From a virus, in the IMG/VR virus record IMGVR_UViG_3300030202_003189, positions 167,286 to 231,285 of that record: a DNA stretch of 64,000 nucleotides, one strand, 5' to 3'. Of the stretch, positions 10,801-19,949 are shown one piece after another (the stretch's first letter is position 1; each line of letters begins with the position of its first letter). The notes under the pieces are model-generated. The model had not been told where the DNA came from, did not search any database, and worked only from the letters and a program-made list of their open reading frames with translations. A program made the position numbers and the translations under genes.

Positions 10801-12088
10801 TTATTATGGTTCACAATTAAGCGCCGCTTCTTTTACAGTTAGTGCTACAACATTTGCTCAGTATATTGATAACCTTAAGACCACCTTTATAAACGTTAAA
10901 AATAGAAAGACGATAGGTGGAGGGGGATTTGGATTCCAACCAAATTGGCCAGCATATCCAACATTAAGGAATTTATACGAATCTTATGTGAGTGGAGGAA
11001 CACATTCAACATCAACCGGAGTTGTAACTTATCCATTTAGTAGTAATCAATTAGATTATGAAAATATGATAGGATTTATGAGTAAAATAGAACCATACTG
11101 GACGCCATTAGTAGAGCAATTTATACCTTCTACTACTATAATAGGTCTAGGAACAAAATATAGTAATACAGTCTTTGATAAACAGAAATATGTTTATAGA
11201 CATGGACAACATAGTACAATGGAAATAGAAGATATTTCTAACAGCACAATGTTAACAAACCCTTTTCCTGCTTATGATACCCCAGATACGTTAAATAATA
11301 ACACGGGTAGTCAATGGTATAATAAAACAGTAGTATATTCACGAATAATTGGACCAGGTGATGCCGCAACAGAAACAGAACCATTAATATTAGTACAAAC
11401 TGATGGCACCAATACAGTTGGTGGGGTTTCAACCCCAGTTAGTGCCTTAGTTGCGGGGGGGTCTTTTAGTCTTAGAATAGGGGTTAAATTTATTTCTGGG
11501 TTACAAAATATACCAGGTTCTTTAGGGGGACAAAAAACATATAATGTTGGTGGATCAATAGGATGTGCCAATAATAGTGTTCCATTTGGACCACCTACGA
11601 ATTGTTTTGATTTTATTGCGGGTGTTGGAATTCCAGAAAGACAAGGAAAAATATTCATAAAAGATGCCATAACTGCAGGTGAGGATTTAGAAATATTAGT
11701 TAGAGGACCAGGGTTTTATGAAGTCGATTGGTCTCCTAGTGTTGGGTGTACAACCGATTTCAAAATATCTACTAATATAAATGGATTAATATTGGATAGT
11801 GTTAAACTTTATAGAAGCACTGGTGCCGTATCAACTGCATATATAGTTGATATTGAAAATCGTAATGGGGCCTTTACTATGGGAATGGAATATGACCAAG
11901 ACGCTCAATTAGATTGTAATAGAATGATGCATTGGAGAGGATTATCTGGAAGTGCACCACCAGCAGGAGGTACTGCTAAATGGGGACTTTCACCAGGACA
12001 TGGTAATGTTTGGCCTGGCACTGATGGAACAGAATCTGTTACTGAAATAGATTGGTATGAAAGAGGATTAATAGACGACGTAGTTTAG
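7841..12088 (+). CDS. Large baseplate protein with P2 gpI-like segment
   Basis: A 1415-residue product. Around residues 345-490 it has the helical pattern of phage tail protein I / baseplate wedge proteins: FFTTEAIKEFDTSDNRVQKLLRIYG, then VKNFARTLGF, then LWRRLIINAGYLFRAKGTRK followed by IIEFFLKFIG. The GTRK with following helix matches the KGT-helix hallmark of the P2 gpI family. The rest is beta-rich and Gly/Ser/Thr-rich. A VYVFEHVGEEIPANMQ segment near residue 670 and a YDAGYAVLTISDYSQ segment may form a small alpha/beta insert. It is the largest protein in the virion block and is coupled to the preceding gene. I infer a baseplate wedge protein fused to extra domains. Confidence 0.7.
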   Translation: MAYKRVIGNYQSNADFSPSLVGYQISEGSITIFNTFYTTANLESRSNIFYETQGFSQAISLSNLGITSTQGQSLLDNNLNLVLNLDQNDLFNYTLFGSLREHIKSSITSIIRKWPASLYVNKIVSGATLNTILEYDYSPITNRSKFKVPASTIRNNFDINLENSPNPYQGYNGIRMMGLDYYKYVIKFPVTGSTIGNSPGYANNVQELPIIGYTGTSNLSQNYVYFNVKGNPFTGTTSSPSGGIMSANFHIKPNKQIVEEFFSKLKNLDSFLLNRETTPIFTSKFTVPMEGNGGGFIETPRKYTWPTTDGYNIDINTTKYQTYLIGLLELSDSYDNYKTDLVSRFFTTEAIKEFDTSDNRVQKLLRIYGREFDEVKRYIDGLAFANRVSYNKSNNIPDQLVKNFARTLGFETIDFNDQSNLLESFFGGTNNPIFSGTSVSMTPVEFDIELWRRLIINAGYLFRAKGTRKIIEFFLKFIGAPESLVEFNEYVYTTRGKLDTDMVNQSIHYLTNSLDQAAVSVDIPMDAEGYPRVLSHDDNYYFQMKGGWYRETNTIGANSPHRGPYDGGQEYFDKFRCFTDISGASITTRTVPTGTIPEEDLTIVLVSNELGLENNFNYIKNSLGAGVGLGYTNSTGGGGIGKGNTPGACDPNNPALFCTWTNVNEAVQFGGGAVYVFEHVGEEIPANMQQLAKDLYDAGYAVLTISDYSQPSLYPITSVSDHIIGEPWGFIENPFIDALNPLGQSWGVSPSMSTAQGWNITGTKPEAQTLAYNAPPNETIINTVYLHNTNQGRWVHSQNPNLWQGGVGSQQLFTNIMNFLTMRTEEYRQYFNFEWNDFYEQEIYVSCPGFSLTPQVDNKKSWSVKDGIDTIRDWSISDSNTATTNTIRDTYYAVGDSEKLVLNTKMVDAHINVAKGIEYDVYKYNKDYGFPISQNFEYYSQNYAPTMGDPATPGTDRYMENNLWPVYSYRTNPFMASSTDPLNPFSYYYGSQLSAASFTVSATTFAQYIDNLKTTFINVKNRKTIGGGGFGFQPNWPAYPTLRNLYESYVSGGTHSTSTGVVTYPFSSNQLDYENMIGFMSKIEPYWTPLVEQFIPSTTIIGLGTKYSNTVFDKQKYVYRHGQHSTMEIEDISNSTMLTNPFPAYDTPDTLNNNTGSQWYNKTVVYSRIIGPGDAATETEPLILVQTDGTNTVGGVSTPVSALVAGGSFSLRIGVKFISGLQNIPGSLGGQKTYNVGGSIGCANNSVPFGPPTNCFDFIAGVGIPERQGKIFIKDAITAGEDLEILVRGPGFYEVDWSPSVGCTTDFKISTNINGLILDSVKLYRSTGAVSTAYIVDIENRNGAFTMGMEYDQDAQLDCNRMMHWRGLSGSAPPAGGTAKWGLSPGHGNVWPGTDGTESVTEIDWYERGLIDDVV

Positions 12089-12100
12089 AAAATAAATATT

Positions 12101-12421
12101 ATGAAGAAAACAGGAAATATAAATGTAACACCTACAATAACAACAACTTCTACAGCCTCTGGTTATGATAGAAGTCCCGATAAGGATGTATCAATCGAAA
12201 GAGAGGACGGCACTTATAAAAGAGGACCTGGTACTCTAGACAATACACAGAATTATGGTACATTAATTTTAGGTCAAAATATTGAAAGTAATGGGACTAT
12301 ACAAAGAGAAAATATAAAACTATATGGAACTAATAATTTAGGTCCTATAACAAATAACAACAAAACACGTACCAAAATAATAAAGGGTAGTGTTAATTCA
12401 TCATTGTACTCAAATGGATAA
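12101..12421 (+). CDS. Small Thr/Asn-rich virion-block protein
   Basis: A 106-residue hydrophilic product (MKKTGNINVTPTITTTS) rich in Thr, Asn and Gly, with no predicted membrane segment and no recognised domain. It starts 12 nt after the baseplate gene and its stop overlaps the next start in ATGGATAA, which supports translational coupling. The low-complexity composition suggests an extended linker or assembly protein within the virion block; function is unknown. Confidence 0.6.
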   Translation: MKKTGNINVTPTITTTSTASGYDRSPDKDVSIEREDGTYKRGPGTLDNTQNYGTLILGQNIESNGTIQRENIKLYGTNNLGPITNNNKTRTKIIKGSVNSSLYSNG

Positions 12422-14717
12422 ATGTAGATATAAAACTTTATTAAGAGATTCGGCTAAGTTGATTAGTAATTCACAGTATACTAATCAGAATACTGCTTAT
12501 ATACCTTTAGATGTGTACACATGTTATGATGTATTTTATCGACCTACTATCACAATGAGTGGTGCGTCCAAATTATCTAACTATTATAGATACTCTTTTT
12601 CAGGAAGTCCGTACACTACTCTGAATATGCTACCAACAGGACCCACGGCATCCACTAATAATTCAGTATGGAATGTTACTAAATCTGCGGCAACCCTAGA
12701 ATATTATATACCACGTAGTTTTGCCACTGGGTATACGGGAAAATTTAGAAGTAGTGTGTATAAGTGGAGTGATAGACAGAAAGGATTTGTCTACCCCCCA
12801 GTACATCAACGATTATTTGGGGCGTTTCCCGAAACACCTAACTTAGCGTGTAGTGCTACTACAACTTCTAGTACTTATAGTGTCTTTTTTAGTATATCGG
12901 CAAATTCTCTAGGACCAGGATTAGATCCTTCATACCTATCAAAACCTTCTTTTTATTGGTGGGGGAATGATATTACAAGAGGACATGGTTCAGGAGGTCA
13001 CTTAGCCCCTATATGGGACGGTTTTTATACTGCAGGTACACTATCTAATTACCTAACAGGAGTTCGCATAACCACGGGTGGAACTATACAAACTTTTGGA
13101 AACACAGGAGAGACCTTTTATTATGATGGAAAAAAGGCACCGACAACCGACATACTATCATATACTGCAAGATTTAAGACAGCGGAAAAGAATGGACACA
13201 TTATACCAATCCCAAACCCAACCACAGGAGCTCTAAACATACTAAACGAAGGTGTTACTGGTAATGCGGGATATTGGGAAAGGGATCAATGTTACATGTC
13301 AGGAATGACATTTGATTTTGCAATAGGTGCAGGTAATGGTTGGTTATCTGGAGGTCCTCAGTTTATAAGTGCAACCACATCTTATAGTGGATATTATACT
13401 GGATTTGCAACAGGAAATGTTTATGTGTATAGTGCATGTTGCCAACACAAACTAGTTGATACGGTACTTCCATCAGCTTTGGCCTCACAAAGAGGACCCG
13501 GACAACCAGAAAATTCAAACGACTTTTTAGTTAAAAGTTCTTTTGTGTATACTGGAGATGGAACAACCGCAAGTTGTTACCTAACCTCCGGACTGACCTA
13601 CGATACTTTAATTGATAATCCAGATGATAAAGGGTATGAAGCTTTAGTAAGTACAATATATAAAAATAACCTAAATTATTCAGGTACTGATTATACTTTT
13701 ATTGCTGTAACAGACCCAGCAGTACCTTATATATTAGAACCTAATAATAATGTAAGTCCTTATGATGCAACAAATTTAGGAATTGCAACTGGTATGACAG
13801 ATACTGGGATAGGGTTTAATACGACAGAAAAGATTGAATTAATAGTTGAGGATTTACCTATTATAACATCTGGACAGTCAGAGTACTATTTAAGTCAGGA
13901 ACCTGTTGGGGATGTAAGTCTAACCCTAAATGGAGTGGTTCTATTAAAAGACATTGAGTATATTAAAGACCAAAGAAAGATAACAATAATGGTGGACAAG
14001 ACTGTTGCCAATTCAGTTAATATAAAAACCTCCGATAGAATAGTTGTAACCTACATAAAAGGTAGTACCATAGATGGATTTGTGTCAGAAACAGAGACAG
14101 TCCCGACAACGATGACTTCTGGAGCTACAACTACAGATGTTAATTATAATACATTTAATTATAACACGGGATCAACATCATATGAATACTATACCAACCA
14201 AGATATAATTAACAGTACTGATTTAAGCAATACAGTAGTTCTATTAAATGGAGTGAGATTAGTACCTAATGATGAATATTATAGGTCAACAACTAATCCG
14301 AAAAGAATAATTTTTAATGAGAATATAAGACTAGTGGCTGGTGAGATAGTGAACGTTTTTTATATAACTAATTTAACTGGAATTAACAGTCAAAGTCTAT
14401 CAACACCATATAAGAATATAACATGGGGAGTAACTCCCACACCAACTACTAGCTCTGGTTATTTTGAGATACAGGTCACTAATAGTGCCGATACACAATT
14501 TTACTCAGCAACGACTTGGACAACTATCACACATCAAGAAAACATGTCCCAATATAACACTAAAATTGGACCATTCGATACACTAAATCAAAAGTATTTA
14601 TATAGGATAGTTAGTTATAAAACATATGTATCTGTTAGCGGGTCAACTCTAACCACAACGGCTACAAGTTCAACAAATAAGTTTGACACGTTTAATGCGT
14701 CATTAAAAAGCTATTAG
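12414..14717 (+). CDS. Virion structural protein with duplicated C-terminal beta module
   Basis: A 767-residue product if the ATG at 12414 is used. An in-frame GTG at 12390 would add 8 residues but increase the overlap with the upstream gene from 8 to 32 nt, so the ATG is preferred. The N-terminal half is rich in Tyr, Ser, Thr and Gly. The C-terminal half holds two copies of a module: LTLNGVVLLKDIEYIKD...RIVVTYIKG and VVLLNGVRLVPNDEYYRS...EIVNVFYITN. Each reads as LNG-x-x-L-x-x-D-x-E-Y followed about 30 residues later by an I/V-V-x-V-x-Y-I strand, as in repeated fibre-shaft modules of marine T4-like phages. A tail-fibre or baseplate-fibre role is inferred. Confidence 0.7.
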   Translation: MDKCRYKTLLRDSAKLISNSQYTNQNTAYIPLDVYTCYDVFYRPTITMSGASKLSNYYRYSFSGSPYTTLNMLPTGPTASTNNSVWNVTKSAATLEYYIPRSFATGYTGKFRSSVYKWSDRQKGFVYPPVHQRLFGAFPETPNLACSATTTSSTYSVFFSISANSLGPGLDPSYLSKPSFYWWGNDITRGHGSGGHLAPIWDGFYTAGTLSNYLTGVRITTGGTIQTFGNTGETFYYDGKKAPTTDILSYTARFKTAEKNGHIIPIPNPTTGALNILNEGVTGNAGYWERDQCYMSGMTFDFAIGAGNGWLSGGPQFISATTSYSGYYTGFATGNVYVYSACCQHKLVDTVLPSALASQRGPGQPENSNDFLVKSSFVYTGDGTTASCYLTSGLTYDTLIDNPDDKGYEALVSTIYKNNLNYSGTDYTFIAVTDPAVPYILEPNNNVSPYDATNLGIATGMTDTGIGFNTTEKIELIVEDLPIITSGQSEYYLSQEPVGDVSLTLNGVVLLKDIEYIKDQRKITIMVDKTVANSVNIKTSDRIVVTYIKGSTIDGFVSETETVPTTMTSGATTTDVNYNTFNYNTGSTSYEYYTNQDIINSTDLSNTVVLLNGVRLVPNDEYYRSTTNPKRIIFNENIRLVAGEIVNVFYITNLTGINSQSLSTPYKNITWGVTPTPTTSSGYFEIQVTNSADTQFYSATTWTTITHQENMSQYNTKIGPFDTLNQKYLYRIVSYKTYVSVSGSTLTTTATSSTNKFDTFNASLKSY

Positions 14718-14733
14718 AAATTTTAGAGTTTGA

Positions 14734-14741
14734 TATTTATA
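14734..14741 (+). promoter_or_regulatory. Putative phage-class promoter box TATTTATA
   Basis: TATTTATA in the 63-nt gap before the gene at 14781. It belongs to a set of nine such boxes placed in the sense orientation before genes on both strands. No matching -33 box is seen, so it resembles a phage-specific promoter class rather than the host TAnnTTTG class. The function is inferred from recurrence only. Confidence 0.4.
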
Positions 14742-14780
14742 ATAAAATGAAAGATAATATATTAAAGAAAATAAATTAAA

Positions 14781-17234
14781 ATGGGATATATAAAAAAAGA
14801 TAGTGTAGCATATGTGAGTGCTAAATTAACAGACTATGGTAGAGAAAAATTAGCATTAGGTAGACTTAACTTTAGTTATTGGGGGTTTGGTGATTCTGAA
14901 ATGGATTACGGAACTTTTGGTGATGATTATTCGTGGTTAAATAATGGAGCTGGTGGTAACGTTGATTTAGGTTTATTAAATATTCTACGACCAGCGGATA
15001 ACCCTCCTGGACAAAGGTATCCTTTATTACGTGTTCCGGGTAATAGTGGAAGTAGTTACACCTCTATAAGTTCACCAGACGTACTTAAAACGATTATAAA
15101 TAATCAAGCAGTAACAAGAGGATTTTTTACAGGGGCTACTAAAAATTCTACATCTTATCCTGAACGTAAATACGATTACTTTGTCCAATCAGGAACATCC
15201 TACACTAAAGGTGTTGGGAAAACTAATTTAGCAAGTATTGTTAGAGCGGGTAGTAATGTTGTTAAAAGTACTGTACCGGGAACAACTGGTATTGATATAA
15301 ATTTAGGACAAACTGGGGCTATAACAGATGTAAGTGTAAATGGAGTAGAACCAGTAGCTGGAGACTTTATGTTATTAGTACCAAACTCATTCGCTCTTTA
15401 TCCTAATACAATTACACCAGATCCGGCTGTTTTTGTGAGTGATGGAACGACTGGTCCAGGGACAATAGATTCATCACAAGGTACACCATTTTTATGGTAT
15501 AGAATAGTTGAGGTGACAGGTACTTTATCAGCTAACAGTCTAAAAGTTACTGTAGATAGATCAATACCTAATTTTACTGGGTCTACAACTACACAATATA
15601 GAGATTCCTATGTGTTCTTTTATGATGGAGGTGGGGTTAACCATAACCCTATTGACACTTATTACGGAACAGGTACAACAATTCCTTATTGGAATGAGTT
15701 AAGTTTATCATTTGACAGTAACTGTGATGTTTCTGTAAATGATGTTAAAATTTGGAATATGAATATTCCTTGGACAGAAACAGTTGCAGGGTTGACAGCA
15801 TCAACACACGGAACAGTAGCAAATTTTGGTTCCACAGCCTACACTTCAACTAAAGAATATCTGGAGTACACAAAACCAGTATTTTCAGAATCTTATGGTG
15901 GAATCACAGATGACTATAGACAGAAATCTATTGCGGTTATACACTACACTAATAATTCTATTTCTAATTTTTATGGAGAAGGATTTTACTGGTCAGAGAC
16001 TGGAGTTAATAACTTCCAACTTACTTTACCAACCGTTATGTATAACTATACTGGGAATACAACGATGGGGTTGTTATTAACAGGAGAAACAAGAGTGACA
16101 CCAAGAACTTTGGTATCAACATATAATTCAAATAGTGAAATTGATTATTATCAATTACATACTTCCGGAGGAACATCTAATACTACAATAGGTGGTATAT
16201 TAATTGAAAATTACACAGCCCCAGTTAGTGTTGGAAAGATATTTCCCGATCTAAAAATTGCAGTTATTGATGATGAGGAGATTGTTGCGGCGTTATCTTA
16301 TAAGAGTAATAGAAACTGGGTTTTACCACAGTTAAAAGCAGATTATACGGCAGTGACTGGGAGTACGGCGGCTGAAGGAGTATCCCAAGCTGGAGACCAA
16401 TTCTGGATAACTTACCAATTTACTAGTACTAGTGGATATACAAGTGGGATGTACTGTAACAAATATACTTTCCTATCAATGGAAGCAACAAACTGTGACA
16501 ATTGTGATGGGGCAAATAAAAATATTAAACTTACTTTCCCTTATGGTAGTTTACCGTTTATGAGAAGAAATGGTATCGCTGCAGAATCAGGAGGACCAAA
16601 TGATGAAAAATATTTAGGGTGGGAGGCAACAGGATTTGATATATTGATACAAAAAACTCAGAATAATGAACCACCAACTTCCACAGGGTGGAAAAGAATT
16701 CCAGTTGCTCAGGACGCGGCAGGTAATTCTATATTAAATTCATTTACAGATGGTGCCGGTGGAACAGACATGTTTGTTGATTATGAAATTTTATATAATG
16801 GAGAATTTGTAATAACAAAAGAGTATTTTGATAATTGTGTGATCACTGCGACCAGTCCATATACACCAGATTATGGTCTATTTAGTCTAAACGATTGGAT
16901 TCATATGCCACTTTTAACAGACATGACAGACTCAACACCAACAGCAACTCTAACTTTTGGAGATGAAAGATGGACGTATGGGAATGTAGATACAGACATT
17001 AAAGCAACGGTATTCCGTACAACATTCATGTTTACTGCAGCTGGTACAGACTTTAATACATCACAGAATCCTACATGGGGTACTGGTAGTGCAGACCCTG
17101 CACACAATGTAAGAATTAGTGAGGTATCAGTTTATGATAGTGAATTTAGAGAAGTCATTGTAGGAAAAATAAGTGATCCGATTGAGAAAAAACAGGATTC
17201 ACAATTTACATTAGCGATGGGACTAGATTTTTAG
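14781..17234 (+). CDS. Virion protein, LTxxGREKL family, long form
   Basis: An 817-residue product. Residues 1-45 carry the pattern KLTDYGREKLALG...YWGFGDSEMDYG, which recurs at the N-terminus of the next two genes (17238 and 17737). Those three are therefore paralogues in this domain. Residues about 530-560 include TNCDNCDG. The C-terminal 55 residues (NPTWGTG...VRISEVSVYDSEFREVIVGK) resemble the C-terminus of the protein at 19947 (NPSWVEQ...VYVTKIGLWDENYNLLGVAV). No enzyme motif was seen. Its size, block position and paralogy suggest a major component of an extended virion structure such as the tail tube periphery, collar or fibre network. Confidence 0.7.
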   Translation: MGYIKKDSVAYVSAKLTDYGREKLALGRLNFSYWGFGDSEMDYGTFGDDYSWLNNGAGGNVDLGLLNILRPADNPPGQRYPLLRVPGNSGSSYTSISSPDVLKTIINNQAVTRGFFTGATKNSTSYPERKYDYFVQSGTSYTKGVGKTNLASIVRAGSNVVKSTVPGTTGIDINLGQTGAITDVSVNGVEPVAGDFMLLVPNSFALYPNTITPDPAVFVSDGTTGPGTIDSSQGTPFLWYRIVEVTGTLSANSLKVTVDRSIPNFTGSTTTQYRDSYVFFYDGGGVNHNPIDTYYGTGTTIPYWNELSLSFDSNCDVSVNDVKIWNMNIPWTETVAGLTASTHGTVANFGSTAYTSTKEYLEYTKPVFSESYGGITDDYRQKSIAVIHYTNNSISNFYGEGFYWSETGVNNFQLTLPTVMYNYTGNTTMGLLLTGETRVTPRTLVSTYNSNSEIDYYQLHTSGGTSNTTIGGILIENYTAPVSVGKIFPDLKIAVIDDEEIVAALSYKSNRNWVLPQLKADYTAVTGSTAAEGVSQAGDQFWITYQFTSTSGYTSGMYCNKYTFLSMEATNCDNCDGANKNIKLTFPYGSLPFMRRNGIAAESGGPNDEKYLGWEATGFDILIQKTQNNEPPTSTGWKRIPVAQDAAGNSILNSFTDGAGGTDMFVDYEILYNGEFVITKEYFDNCVITATSPYTPDYGLFSLNDWIHMPLLTDMTDSTPTATLTFGDERWTYGNVDTDIKATVFRTTFMFTAAGTDFNTSQNPTWGTGSADPAHNVRISEVSVYDSEFREVIVGKISDPIEKKQDSQFTLAMGLDF

Positions 17235-17237
17235 ATA

Positions 17238-17711
17238 ATGGGATTCACAAAAACAAATACTGAGAATTTTGAAGTTTATTTAACCCCTATGGCTAGAGAA
17301 AAATTATATACTGGAAAAGGAGGGAAGATAAAGATTAAGTATTTTAGTTTACATGATGGAGACATCAATTACACTAAATCGGCAAAAACACAGACTTTTG
17401 CCACAACTCCAGCTGGGAAATACACTGAAGTGCCAAACCTTAGAGGGGAACCTACAACAATAGGGGTTAATGGGTGTCAAGTTTACCAGTTAGAAGATTT
17501 TATATTAAGAAAGGATACAATGAGTGATCAAAAATGTCCGGATGGGTATATTAAAAATGAGGTAGGTATATGTGTTAAAAACCCTCTTAATACACAACCT
17601 CCTAAGGAGAAAATAATAAAAAGAAAAAATAATGACATTACCAGAACGGCTAACAGATTGGGAGGAAATAACTCGAGTGTTGGGATTATACCAGGAGGAA
17701 GTAGTTATTAA
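17238..17711 (+). CDS. Virion protein, LTxxxREKL family, short form
   Basis: A 157-residue product. The N-terminal half has YLTPMAREKLYTGKGGKI, then KYFSLHDGDINYT, matching the first domain of its neighbours on both sides. The second half holds a Cys pair (CPDGYIKNEVGICV) and a basic Asn-rich C-terminus (KRKNNDITRTANRLGG). It starts 3 nt after the preceding gene. It appears to be a minimal version of the paralogous family, without the large C-terminal region. A structural role is inferred. Confidence 0.65.
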   Translation: MGFTKTNTENFEVYLTPMAREKLYTGKGGKIKIKYFSLHDGDINYTKSAKTQTFATTPAGKYTEVPNLRGEPTTIGVNGCQVYQLEDFILRKDTMSDQKCPDGYIKNEVGICVKNPLNTQPPKEKIIKRKNNDITRTANRLGGNNSSVGIIPGGSSY

Positions 17712-17714
17712 TAA

Positions 17715-17739
17715 CATTAAATAAAAAATTATATAAATG
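17715..17739 (+). repeat. Repeated gene leader, copy 1
   Basis: A 25-nt segment (ATTAAATAAAAAATTATATA followed by AATGG) spans the intergenic region into the start codon of the gene at 17737. It is identical to 19925-19949 before the gene at 19947. It is A/T-only up to the ATG and lacks a Shine-Dalgarno site, as expected for Bacteroidota starts. It is probably a translation-enhancing leader, or a by-product of gene duplication. Confidence 0.7.
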
Positions 17740-19335
17740 GGATATCAACCTTCAGGAACCACAACTACACAAGTAACTATAGATGTAAAACTCACCAAAC
17801 AGGGTAGAGAAAGATTAATCTATGGAAGTGGATCCAATATTGCTTATTTTACCTTACACGATGAAGGAATAAATTATACCTCCACATCCAAACCAACTAG
17901 AGGTAGAACACCAGAAGCGGCAGGAACTTTAAGCTCTAATTCAGGGGTGGCCGATGGACAAGGTTTTAGAGATGTAATTCTAAGAGAAGTTATAGACGGA
18001 ATGGGTAATCTTATTGAACAAACTGGAGTTAAACAAGTAAAGTTTGGTACGTCATCTAAAGGATGGGGGTCCTTAATTGGATTAACTGCAGACACTGCTA
18101 GTTATAATAAGTTAAATGTAACCGTTAATTTGGATTACGCAATTAACTTTATGAAATGGTTAGCGGGACAAGTGGAACAGGGATCAACTATAGACTATAG
18201 TATGTTCTACGACACTAATAACCATCCAGCGTCCTCTCTTAAAGACGGATTCCTTAACTTTATGGATTACATAGAGATTGATACTGTAGATGAAACAACA
18301 CAAGCAATACTTAATACAGAAAAAGATGAAATAGATGTATGTTTCTTATCAGATAATGATAAGATATTAAATAGAAGTGTTAATAAATATAGTTCTGATT
18401 TACAGAAATATATTTTCATGTCTAAAGAAATGTTATACAGTAATGGAGGAAGTCCTGTAAATATAAGTTATCTTGATAACGCTATGGATAGTCCATTTAA
18501 GTTTGCATTCTCGTCAGGGAGAGATTCAACTGTTTCGGAATCGATAGGTAGATTAACTAAAGATCCTTCACAAGCTAAACAAAGAGGTAAACTATATGGA
18601 GGAGCTGGTAAATGGGGGGTTAGTTTAGGTTCTACCGATTTTGTTTATGGTATAAGGAGAAAGGATTGGAAGAGTGATGGTATTAATGGTTTATTTGACT
18701 CTGGAATATCGGCAGACGGAGGACAAAAGTCTGGTTTTATATCATATTTTGATATGGTTAACTATAATGATGGGGCCAATGCTATTAATACAGACTTAGA
18801 TTTTATGGAACTTGATCCTGCTACCTACGAAAATAAAATGTTACCTAAGAGTATTAGTAACCCAACAACGGATGTTCCATTATATGTGGGACAATCAATA
18901 TTAACAAATAAGAATAAGGGATTCTATCCGAGAACTAGAGAAGGTAGTTATCCATTTGCCATACCTGGATTAGAGATGTGTTCATTTGGTTCACAGGTAA
19001 TCGCGGTACAAAATGACATAGTAGAAACATTCTTTAGAAGAACAAGTACTACTCCATATAATTTTACAAACTTATCCGCTAGTACATACCATACTAGTTT
19101 AAGTTTCATTGCAAAACCACGAACAATTAAAGCTTCTAGAGCTAATCCAATTAAAGAAGGGTTATTAACAGTAACTTTCAAATATAATAAATCCATAGCT
19201 GAGTCTACTATAGATTGGGGTATGAAGGCGGATTGGGCTTCGAGTTATAACTATAATAATTTTGTAGTAAGAGAAAGAACTGATTACGGATTGTCATATA
19301 CACACGCATTACCAGATCCAGTAGTGAGTTATTAA
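17737..19335 (+). CDS. Virion protein, LTxxGRERL family
   Basis: A 532-residue product. The N-terminus KLTKQGRERLIYGSGSNI then YFTLHDEGINYT is the third copy of the paralogous domain also found at 14781 and 17238. The middle is mixed alpha/beta with no obvious motif, and the C-terminus ends YTHALPDPVVSY. It has the same A/T leader as the gene at 19947. An abundant structural role (for example sheath-, tube- or collar-associated) is possible but cannot be assigned from sequence alone. Confidence 0.65.
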   Translation: MGYQPSGTTTTQVTIDVKLTKQGRERLIYGSGSNIAYFTLHDEGINYTSTSKPTRGRTPEAAGTLSSNSGVADGQGFRDVILREVIDGMGNLIEQTGVKQVKFGTSSKGWGSLIGLTADTASYNKLNVTVNLDYAINFMKWLAGQVEQGSTIDYSMFYDTNNHPASSLKDGFLNFMDYIEIDTVDETTQAILNTEKDEIDVCFLSDNDKILNRSVNKYSSDLQKYIFMSKEMLYSNGGSPVNISYLDNAMDSPFKFAFSSGRDSTVSESIGRLTKDPSQAKQRGKLYGGAGKWGVSLGSTDFVYGIRRKDWKSDGINGLFDSGISADGGQKSGFISYFDMVNYNDGANAINTDLDFMELDPATYENKMLPKSISNPTTDVPLYVGQSILTNKNKGFYPRTREGSYPFAIPGLEMCSFGSQVIAVQNDIVETFFRRTSTTPYNFTNLSASTYHTSLSFIAKPRTIKASRANPIKEGLLTVTFKYNKSIAESTIDWGMKADWASSYNYNNFVVRERTDYGLSYTHALPDPVVSY

Positions 19336-19348
19336 AAAATAAAGAATT

Positions 19349-19921
19349 ATGCCATTATTAAATAAAATACCAACAATATCATCAGGAGATTATAAGAATT
19401 ATAATGCATATTTTGATGAAACACCGGGAAGAGCAACGGTACAATACTTTCTAAATACTAAAGTATTAATAACAGATGAAAATGGGGTCTATAGAACAAT
19501 ACTTGGAAATTTGACTCGATCCGAACCATACGCTGACTATACGTCTGCTTATGTAAAAACATTTATTAATTTTCCGTTTAAGAAAAATCCTCTTTATACA
19601 GTGAGTAAAGGTAATATTGACACTAAAAGTGGTATAATAATAAATGAGACTCCTGCGGGAGAGACTAACCCGACGTATAAAGCTCAACCCACTTTTATGA
19701 TTGCATGTTCGGGAAGAGACACAATGGCTCTTGACCCATCAACAAAAATGTTGACAAATACTAGAATAGTAACACAAGGTGGTTTAACACAAAATAATAA
19801 TAAACAACAAAATACTACACCTACTAGTCAACCTCAAACAACACGTACCTCAAGTATGGGATCAACAGGTGGTTCTATGGGTGGTTCTATGGGTGGTAGC
19901 GGAGGAGGAGGAGGTTATTAA
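19349..19921 (+). CDS. Virion-block protein with Gly-rich C-terminus
   Basis: A 190-residue product. Residues 1-130 look like a compact domain (MPLLNKIPTISSGDYKNYNAY onward). Residues about 145-170 are Gln/Asn/Thr-rich, and the last 25 are a Gly/Ser/Met repeat (GGSMGGSMGGSGGGGGY) encoded by a short tandem repeat. Gly-rich tails are common in phage adhesion and assembly proteins. It starts 13 nt after the preceding virion gene. Function unknown. Confidence 0.65.
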   Translation: MPLLNKIPTISSGDYKNYNAYFDETPGRATVQYFLNTKVLITDENGVYRTILGNLTRSEPYADYTSAYVKTFINFPFKKNPLYTVSKGNIDTKSGIIINETPAGETNPTYKAQPTFMIACSGRDTMALDPSTKMLTNTRIVTQGGLTQNNNKQQNTTPTSQPQTTRTSSMGSTGGSMGGSMGGSGGGGGY

Positions 19922-19924
19922 CAA

Positions 19925-19949
19925 TATTAAATAAAAAATTATATAAATG
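19925..19949 (+). repeat. Repeated gene leader, copy 2
   Basis: Identical 25-nt leader to 17715-17739, ending in the start codon of the gene at 19947. The same sequence serves two virion genes about 2.2 kb apart, suggesting a functional leader or a recombination-prone junction. Confidence 0.7.

Noticed and set aside
12390-12413. GTG start at 12390 for the virion gene
   Set aside because: Would overlap the upstream gene by 32 nt; the ATG at 12414 gives a typical 8-nt overlap.
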